NCBI RefSeq assembly: GCF_037482845.1
Contig: NZ_JBBHJW010000001.1
Coordinates: forward strand, 310,001-374,000
Origin: Paucibacter_B soli
GTDB lineage: Bacteria > Pseudomonadota > Gammaproteobacteria > Burkholderiales > Burkholderiaceae_C
DNA: 64,000 bases
Direction: 5' to 3'
The notes beneath the pieces are model-generated. The model saw only the letters and a list, made by a program, of their open reading frames with translations, ran no database searches and was not told where the DNA came from. The first letter of the stretch is position 1. Every line of letters begins with the position of its first letter. The translations under genes and the position numbers were made by a program. Positions 58,564 to 64,000 of this stretch are shown here, piece by piece.

Positions 58564-60981
58564 ATGCCGCATCCTCATCACCGCAACACCGCCCTCGTCA
58601 TCAGCTGCGCCCTGGCAGCCGCCCTGCTCGGCCTGCCGGCCCGGGCCGCCATGGCCGCCAGCGTGCCCGCCGCGCAGGCCAGCGCGCGCCTCGCCACCCT
58701 GCTGCAGCAGCAGGACTACCGCAGCGCCGCGCCCCTCATCAAGCCCCTCTTGGCCAAGGCAGCGCCCAGCCGGGCCGAGCGCGCGCTGATCTACCAATGG
58801 CTGTGGGTGCGCGAAGACATGGCCGAGCTGGACCGCCGCACCCGCCTGGCCGCCAACCGCGCCGCGGTGGACCTGCAGCAGGCCGGCCGGCTGGCGTTGG
58901 AGACGCGCGACTTCGAGCGCGCCAAGCAATGCTTCGACGGCGCGCTGCAGCATGCCAGCTCCGCGGATGACAGGGCCGCCGCGCTCAAGGGTCTGGGTCA
59001 GTTGGCCTACCAGCAACGCGACTTCGATACCTCGCACCAGCAGCTGCGCGCCAGCCTCGCCGCCGCGCCCACGGCCGACGGTTACCAGGCCCTGGCCGAC
59101 ACCCTGATACGCCTGGGCCGCACCGACGATGCCATCGCCGCAGCCGAGCAGGCGGTCAAGCTCAACCCCTATCACGAGGCCGCGCATTACCTGCTGGGCA
59201 ATGGCTATGCGCGCCAGAACTACACGCAACTTGCCGCCGCCGACGCCGGCGCCTTCCAGGACGCGACGGCCCTGGTGCGCCGGGCCTCCGACGCCTTCGC
59301 CGCCGCCCGCTTCGAGGCCGCGCGCGACCACGCCTTTGCCGCGCTGCGCCGCAGCCCCGGCCTGGGCCGCGCGCATGCGGTACTGGCCAAGGCGCTGGAG
59401 TCGCAGCGCATGCTGCAGAGCGTGCACCGCGCCGCCGACGAGCGCCGCTTTGCCGCCACCGCCATGCCAACGGTGCCGGCCATCGAGCGCTATGTGCTGA
59501 ACTGGGCCGAGCTTTCGCCGCGCCATCAAAAGCGCGTGGCGCTCTCGATCGCGCCCTGGCAGGCCTTCATCCCCCTGCTGGTGGAGGGCGGCGCCAGCCA
59601 TTACATCAAGCCGCTCTACATGAAGCTCTCGGACACCCCGGGGGCCAAGGCCCTGAAGGACGCGCGCATCGAGTACGACTCGCGCCTCTGGGACGATGTG
59701 CGCGGCATGGGCGGCCACCACACCGTCACCGGCATCGAGGATGTGGAGCGCTCCATCTTCGAGCGCTACAACACCGTGCTGCACGAGCTCAGCCACCAGG
59801 TGCACGGCGTGCTGACCGCCGACCAATGGCGCGAGATCCAGGAGCTGTACCGCCGCGCCAAGGAGCGCGACGCCGCCAGCGGCAATGGCTTCCTTTCACG
59901 CTATGCCGGCGGCTCGGTCTGGGAATACTTCGCCGAGGGCGCCAATGCGCTGCATTCGCCGCGCCGCGATGCCTACGACCCGCGCGAGATCGTGCGCGAG
60001 CGCCTCGCCAGCATCGACCCCGAGCTGCAGGCGCTGGAGCGCCGGCTGATGGCCAAGCAGGACGTGCAGGCCAGCCTGCCGATCGCGCTGGTGAACGGCG
60101 CGCGCCAGCAGCTCGAAGACGGCGAACTCGCCCCCGCGCTGGCCCGCTTCGAGCGCGCGCTGCAGGTGGCCCCCGAGGACGAGGTGGTGCTGGGCGCCGC
60201 GCTCTACGGCATTTCGCTGAAAGGCGAACGCGCGCCGGTCGCAGCGCTGGCCCAGCGCGCACTGCAACGCCACCCCTTGAGCGGCGGCATCAAGACCGCC
60301 GCCGCCGAGGCCTTGTGGCACACCGGCCAGCCGCTCGCCGAGGTGATCGCCGAGCTGGGCAGGCGGCGCGACGAACTCAAGGGCGAGGACCAGGTCCGCG
60401 TCGACCTGGCACTGGCCGATTACCAGCGCAAGCAGGGCGACGTGGACGCGGCCCTGGCGAGTTATGCCAAAGTACTGTCCTACCAGGCCGACAGCCCCGA
60501 GGGCCTGTGGGGCCGCGCCGCCACGCTGGCGCTGGCGCAGCGCTGGGACGAGGCCTTTGCCCAGTACGAGCGGGTGCTGCGCCTGCGCACCGGCCTGGTG
60601 GCGCTGCGCGCCGACTATGTGCGCGACCTGCTGCGCGCCGGCCGCGCCGACGCCGCCGCCGCTCAGCTCAAGGAAGCCCTGCTGCTGGATGCCACCGACC
60701 CCACGCTGCGGGCGCTGGACGCCTGGATCAGCCTGCAGGCCCAGGATGCCGAAGGCGCGCTGCGCAAGACCCAGGCCGTGCTCAAGCCGTACCCCTGGTG
60801 CGACCTGGCCTTGATCGTGCAGGCCCGTGCCCAGCAGGCCCTGGGCCAGGGCGACGCGGCCAAGGCAACGCTCGCGTCGATCAAGCGCGACGGACCGAGC
60901 TACCTGTTCCGCGCCGACAAGTCCGAGTGGGTCTCGGTGCATGAGTTGCCGGCGGTGGAGCGGGCCATGCTGGCGAACTGA
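58564..60981 (+). CDS. Exported TPR protein with embedded HExxH metallopeptidase domain
   Basis: The 805-residue protein has a signal peptide ending near PARAAMA, TPR repeats (about 40-290), a zinc-peptidase domain (about 305-470) and more TPRs to the end. The zincin motif is NTVLHELSHQVHG (His408, His412 region) with a downstream WEYFAEG Glu as third ligand, reminiscent of ATLF/MtfA-type gluzincins. The mix of TPR binding modules around a protease suggests cleavage of envelope proteins. ATG 58564 follows GGAG at 5 nt. Confidence 0.8.
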   Translation: MPHPHHRNTALVISCALAAALLGLPARAAMAASVPAAQASARLATLLQQQDYRSAAPLIKPLLAKAAPSRAERALIYQWLWVREDMAELDRRTRLAANRAAVDLQQAGRLALETRDFERAKQCFDGALQHASSADDRAAALKGLGQLAYQQRDFDTSHQQLRASLAAAPTADGYQALADTLIRLGRTDDAIAAAEQAVKLNPYHEAAHYLLGNGYARQNYTQLAAADAGAFQDATALVRRASDAFAAARFEAARDHAFAALRRSPGLGRAHAVLAKALESQRMLQSVHRAADERRFAATAMPTVPAIERYVLNWAELSPRHQKRVALSIAPWQAFIPLLVEGGASHYIKPLYMKLSDTPGAKALKDARIEYDSRLWDDVRGMGGHHTVTGIEDVERSIFERYNTVLHELSHQVHGVLTADQWREIQELYRRAKERDAASGNGFLSRYAGGSVWEYFAEGANALHSPRRDAYDPREIVRERLASIDPELQALERRLMAKQDVQASLPIALVNGARQQLEDGELAPALARFERALQVAPEDEVVLGAALYGISLKGERAPVAALAQRALQRHPLSGGIKTAAAEALWHTGQPLAEVIAELGRRRDELKGEDQVRVDLALADYQRKQGDVDAALASYAKVLSYQADSPEGLWGRAATLALAQRWDEAFAQYERVLRLRTGLVALRADYVRDLLRAGRADAAAAQLKEALLLDATDPTLRALDAWISLQAQDAEGALRKTQAVLKPYPWCDLALIVQARAQQALGQGDAAKATLASIKRDGPSYLFRADKSEWVSVHELPAVERAMLAN

Positions 60982-61135
60982 GCGGCTGAGGGGAGGCGGA
61001 TGGCCGCGCCGAGTCTGCGGCGGCCCCGCCACGGGGCGGGTCGGCTTCACGCCAGTGTCACGGTGCGAGCCTAGTCTCGCCCCGGCCTGCGCCCCTTGGC
61101 GCGGCACGCCACCCTCACCGCCCAGGACCCCATTG

Positions 61136-62338
61136 ATGAAACAGCCCGTCGGCCCACTCGGCCTCTTGCTCGTGTCCACCCTTGCCCTGCTCACCACCGC
61201 CTGCGGCGGCGGCGATGCGCTACCCACCAAGCAGGCTCTGGCCGTGATCGGCGACGTGCCCTATGGCAGCGGCCCCAGCGACACCAGCCAGAGCGCGCTG
61301 CACCTGCCCTTTCTGAAGGCCCTGAGCAGCGATGCCGACATCTCGCTGGTGCTGCATGTGGGCGACATCCATTCCGGCAAGCAATACTGCACCGAGGCCT
61401 ACGACCAGGCCATCGCCAACGACTGGAAGACCCTCGGCAAGCCCATGGTCTACACCCCCGGTGACAACGAATGGGCCGACTGCCACAAGGTCAAGCAAGG
61501 CGGCGGCAGCTACAACGCCGCCACCGGCCAGATCGACCACAAGCGCGATGCCAATGGCCAGCTGCTGAGTTGGGCCGGCGGCGACCCGATTGCCAATCTG
61601 CAACTGGTGCGCAGCATCTTCTTCGCCTCGCCCGGCAGCTCGCAGGGCGCCGCCATGCCCCTGCACAGCCAGGCCAAGGAGGCCGACGCCGCCTTCCCGA
61701 GCGACACGGCCTACGCCGAAAACGTCTGGTTCGAGAAGGAGGGCGTGATGTTCGTCGCGGTGAACGTGCCCGGTGGTTCCAACAACGACACCGACCCCTG
61801 GTACGGCGCGCCGGCAATGAGCAGCGCGCAAGCCCAGGAAGTGGCCGCACGCAGCGCGGCCAACAAACGCTGGCTGGATGCCGCCTTCAAGCGCGCCACC
61901 AGCGACAACAGCTACGCGATGGTGATCCAGTTGCAGGCGGATATGTGGGATCTGGACGGCAACGCCCCCAGCCATGTGGCCGAGTACCGCCAGTTCATCG
62001 ACCTGATCGCCGCCGGTGCCAAGGCCTTTGGCAAGCCCGTGCTGCTGCTCAACGGCGACTCGCATGTCTTCCGCTCCGACAACCCCCTGATGCCCGCCGC
62101 CCCCTGCCTGACCGAGCCCAGCCCCGGTGCGGCCGCCTCGGCCTGCAGCGACGACGCCTATGCCAACCAGCCGCATGGCTACCGCGTGAGCAACTTTCAC
62201 CGCCTGGTAGTGCATGGCAGCACCAGCCCGCTGGAGTGGTTGAAGCTCAGCATCGATCCCGGCTACGACACCAAGGCGGCCGATACGGCCACCCGCTTCG
62301 GCCCCTTCAGTTGGCAACGCATCCAGCCCTCACTCTGA
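61136..62338 (+). CDS. Metallophosphoesterase-like lipoprotein
   Basis: The 400-residue protein has a lipobox TTACGGG. Metal-site motifs of the calcineurin-like fold are AVIGDVPYG, VLHVGDIHSG, YTPGDNEWADC and LLLNGDSHVF. The exact GNHE and GHxH motifs of standard enzymes are changed (GDNEW, NGDSH), which defines a separate subgroup. It is distinct from the lipoprotein at 19251. A small hairpin (GCCCCG/CGGGGC) lies at 61023-61037 between it and the preceding TPR gene. Confidence 0.8.
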   Translation: MKQPVGPLGLLLVSTLALLTTACGGGDALPTKQALAVIGDVPYGSGPSDTSQSALHLPFLKALSSDADISLVLHVGDIHSGKQYCTEAYDQAIANDWKTLGKPMVYTPGDNEWADCHKVKQGGGSYNAATGQIDHKRDANGQLLSWAGGDPIANLQLVRSIFFASPGSSQGAAMPLHSQAKEADAAFPSDTAYAENVWFEKEGVMFVAVNVPGGSNNDTDPWYGAPAMSSAQAQEVAARSAANKRWLDAAFKRATSDNSYAMVIQLQADMWDLDGNAPSHVAEYRQFIDLIAAGAKAFGKPVLLLNGDSHVFRSDNPLMPAAPCLTEPSPGAAASACSDDAYANQPHGYRVSNFHRLVVHGSTSPLEWLKLSIDPGYDTKAADTATRFGPFSWQRIQPSL

Positions 62339-62389
62339 GGCGCGCCCAGCGCGGCGGCGCAACGCAAGGTTGTGGTTCTTCGCCAATAG

Positions 62390-62695
62390 GCGGGGAAACA
62401 TCAGAGGCGTTGCCAAGAAAGTGCGGTCGCGCCGCGGCCCAGGCCGGCAGGTACTCGAAGCACCCCCCGCGCCGCGAGGAGCGCGCGCGAGCAGCGGTGC
62501 TGGCAAAGCCCTGGGCGGAAGGTTGCGAAGGCCCTTTGCGCTGCCGTGCAGCACAGCGCCTTGTGGCCGCGCGCGTACTCGCGCGCCTCAAGCACTGGAT
62601 TGGCGCTGCCTGTCTGAGCGCAATGAGCGCAGCGAGGGCCTGCGCAGCCGGGCCGCAGCAGCCACCCGCCACGCTTGCGCCCCAGGGCTGCTCGC
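62390..62695. repeat. Dispersed intergenic repeat, copy B
   Basis: This stretch, in the 425-bp gap between convergent genes, aligns over most of its length with copy A at 21317-21542 and has an additional middle segment of about 70 nt (roughly 62569-62637). Conserved blocks keep their order and direction. The ends carry no target-site duplication that I can see and no transposase is encoded. Confidence 0.7.
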
Positions 62696-62763
62696 CGCGG
62701 CCGCATGCGACCGGATGCCGCCTCGCTCAGGGCCGCCCCCCTCTGCGGCGCGCCCGCCATCAA

Positions 62764-63066
62764 TCAAGCGCCGCTCAACTCGACGACGGCCTCGCCCGAC
62801 ACCGGGTCGGTGACACCGAGCCCGTTGCCGAGGTCCTCCAGCATGCCGCGCAGGCGGTCCAGCACCGCCACCATGCCGGGCCGCGCGTTGACGATGCTGT
62901 CCATGCCGTCCCACTCCCCTATCACGCAATAGGCACGCTCGCCGGTCTTGACCAGGGCGAGCTTGCGCATGCCCGCAAACTCAAAGTTTGCCTGCCGGTG
63001 CTCGTTCACGAACGCTTCCTCGAGCCCGGGCTTCACCTTGAAGCGAACGACGTTATATGCGGTCAT
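62764..63066 (-). CDS. Small ABM/dimeric alpha-beta barrel protein
   Basis: The 100-residue protein starts after AAGGAG and has the pattern YNVVRFKVKPGLEEAFVNEH, LALVKTGERAYCVIGEWDGM and a C-terminal helix RPGMVAVLDRLRGMLEDLG, typical of antibiotic-biosynthesis-monooxygenase-like dimeric barrels. Such proteins act as monooxygenases, heme or quinone modifiers. Nothing shows the substrate. Confidence 0.75.
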   Translation of the reverse strand: MTAYNVVRFKVKPGLEEAFVNEHRQANFEFAGMRKLALVKTGERAYCVIGEWDGMDSIVNARPGMVAVLDRLRGMLEDLGNGLGVTDPVSGEAVVELSGA

Positions 63067-63399
63067 GAGGTCTCCTTGCTGAGAAATCCGAACACCCCGG
63101 TCTGAACGCTTCTCCGGCCGCAGCAGGGGCGCGATGAACCGTCGATCCGGCGCGCCGGCCTGCGACGGGGCAGCATCGAGCGATGCGCCAAAGTCAGCAT
63201 AGGCCGCGACGCGCCCGAGTTCTACTGCAAGATCCAGCACCCGCCCGCAAGCGGCCTTTCCCCTCACGCCCTCACCGCCGAGCCGGCTCGGTCAGCGGGG
63301 TGCTGCAGTCGGCCTTGAGAAGCTGCGCCAGGGGGCGCAGCGTGTTGTCTGAGAAATGGCAGAGCATCACGCCCATGCACCCATCGCCCATGGGCAGGC

Positions 63400-63859
63400 C
63401 TACATGGTCTCGCTGTATTGGCCGCGTTGCCAAGGCGCGATCTCCACGCGCAGCTGCTGATGCACCCAGCTCGACTGGGCTTGCTGGCAAGACACATCCA
63501 GCAGCAGGCGCACCCGCTCCGGCAAGGGATGGCGCAGCGCCCAGCCGCTGGCCAGGGCAGGCGCCGCCAGCGCGCCATGCGATTTCAGCAGGGCCTGCGC
63601 ATAGCGCGGCAGGTCGGCGTCTTCCGAATCTGGCAACACCGCCGCGTCGCAGGCCAGTTCCTGGTCGGTGCGCAGCCGGCCATGCGCCCACCAGGCCAGC
63701 GGCTTGAACCATTGCAGCGCCAGCAACCCGCCGGCGAGCAGATTCCGGGCATTGTCCTGGCGGCGCGCAGACGCGCTCGGCGAGCGCTGGTCGCTGCAGA
63801 TCGGCGGCCAGCGCGCTGGACAGCCAGCACCACTGGATGGAGATCAGTATCCACGCCAT
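63400..63859 (-). pseudogene. Remnant of a BlaR1/M56-type membrane metallopeptidase
   Basis: The frame at 63726-63400 reads LLALQWFKPLAWWAHGRLRT, DQELACDAAVL and RYAQALLKSHG, the segment that follows the HExxH site in M56 (BlaR1/MecR1-like) peptidases. Upstream, the same frame gives RRQDNARNLLAGG, but the HExxH motif and earlier helices are missing. A start-like hydrophobic stretch (MAWILISIQWCWLSSALA) is found in another frame at 63859. An internal deletion with a frame change explains this. Bases 63067-63399 hold no clear gene. Confidence 0.5.
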
Positions 63860-63959
63860 GCCCTGTGTACGCTGCAGCACAGACGCCCAATCGGCCCCGC
63901 TCTACAAATGCAACTCACCAGGGATCTTCCGCATCTCTTGGTGCCACAAGGACATTTGT

Positions 63960-64000
63960 ATGAGCCCGATTCAGAAACACCACGGCAGCACCAGCAAGCA
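63960..64000 (+). CDS. Possible start of a gene cut by the window end
   Basis: ATG 63960 is preceded by AAGGA at a 7-nt spacing, and the frame stays open for 13 codons (opening MSPIQKHHGSTSK) to the window edge. Nothing can be said about its product. Confidence 0.3.
   Translation, partial: MSPIQKHHGSTSK

Noticed and set aside
1..64000. tRNA, rRNA, CRISPR arrays, complete insertion sequences, prophage or a replication origin
   Set aside because: No cloverleaf, rRNA segment, direct-repeat/spacer array, transposase, phage structural gene or DnaA-box cluster was recognised by eye. A covariance-model search could still find a small RNA.

Overview
The window is about 70% GC, densely coded, and its coding third positions are almost all G or C. 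The gene families (Bug/TctC receptor, PEP-CTERM protein, TIGR02285 protein, rhodoquinone methyltransferase RquA, E. coli-type fumarate reductase) point to a betaproteobacterium of the order Burkholderiales, probably from the Roseateles/Pelomonas/Rubrivivax neighbourhood. This placement is inferred from gene content only; no rRNA or tRNA gene is present. Both window edges cut genes.

Layout. 1-9.0 kb (minus strand): a truncated alpha/beta hydrolase and a small secreted protein; a tight DUF4331 / polyproline lipoprotein / TPR / HupE-UreJ operon; and a Bug receptor behind a penicillin-acylase-family (AHL-acylase-like) lipoprotein. A GlxA-type AraC regulator is divergent from the acylase. 10-18 kb: a secreted protein divergent from a small XRE regulator, HU, an uncharacterised protein with a primase-like motif, two tiny membrane proteins, a PRC-barrel protein, a Crp/Fnr regulator, a hybrid histidine kinase with its REC-PAS partner, and a TIGR02285 protein. 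18-21 kb: an aldo/keto reductase, a metallophosphoesterase lipoprotein, and an endonuclease V-like protein that has lost most catalytic residues. 21.6-29.4 kb: a Cus-type copper/silver efflux operon with a Cys-rich leader protein, CusC, CusB fused to a CusF domain, CusA and a Met-rich periplasmic protein. A 3 x 76 bp tandem hairpin repeat separates it from a convergent polysaccharide copolymerase whose cytoplasmic end is a degenerate tyrosine-recombinase-like domain.

31.8-43.1 kb is a microaerobic/anaerobic energy region. It holds a four-gene pyruvate (2-oxoacid):ferredoxin oxidoreductase cluster with a fused NAD(P)H flavoprotein/ferredoxin subunit, and a six-gene operon rquA-frdABCD-carbonic anhydrase. 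Rhodoquinone made through RquA would feed electrons to the fumarate reductase, while the 2-oxoacid oxidoreductase gives low-potential electrons and CO2. An FNR-like box lies upstream of rquA. 43-50.5 kb: slyX, a diguanylate cyclase, and an overlapping operon of an SbmA/YddA-like ABC exporter, DUF72, a Tat-exported spermidine-dehydrogenase-like flavoprotein, hydroxypyruvate isomerase and a cupin. 50.6-52.6 kb: a sulfur cassette of two YeeE/YedE halves and a persulfide dioxygenase-rhodanese fusion. 52.6-64 kb: an atypical ABC ATPase, a nitronate-monooxygenase-like protein, a PEP-CTERM protein, a kinase-like protein, a TPR protein with an embedded HExxH zincin, a second metallophosphoesterase lipoprotein, a small monooxygenase-fold protein and a decayed M56 peptidase. 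A diverged intergenic repeat occurs twice, near 21.4 and 62.5 kb.

The best candidates for under-described biology are the copolymerase-recombinase fusion and the rhodoquinone/fumarate respiration operon with its appended carbonic anhydrase. Next come the CusB-CusF fusion with its Met-rich partner, the endonuclease V-like protein, and the two repeat families.
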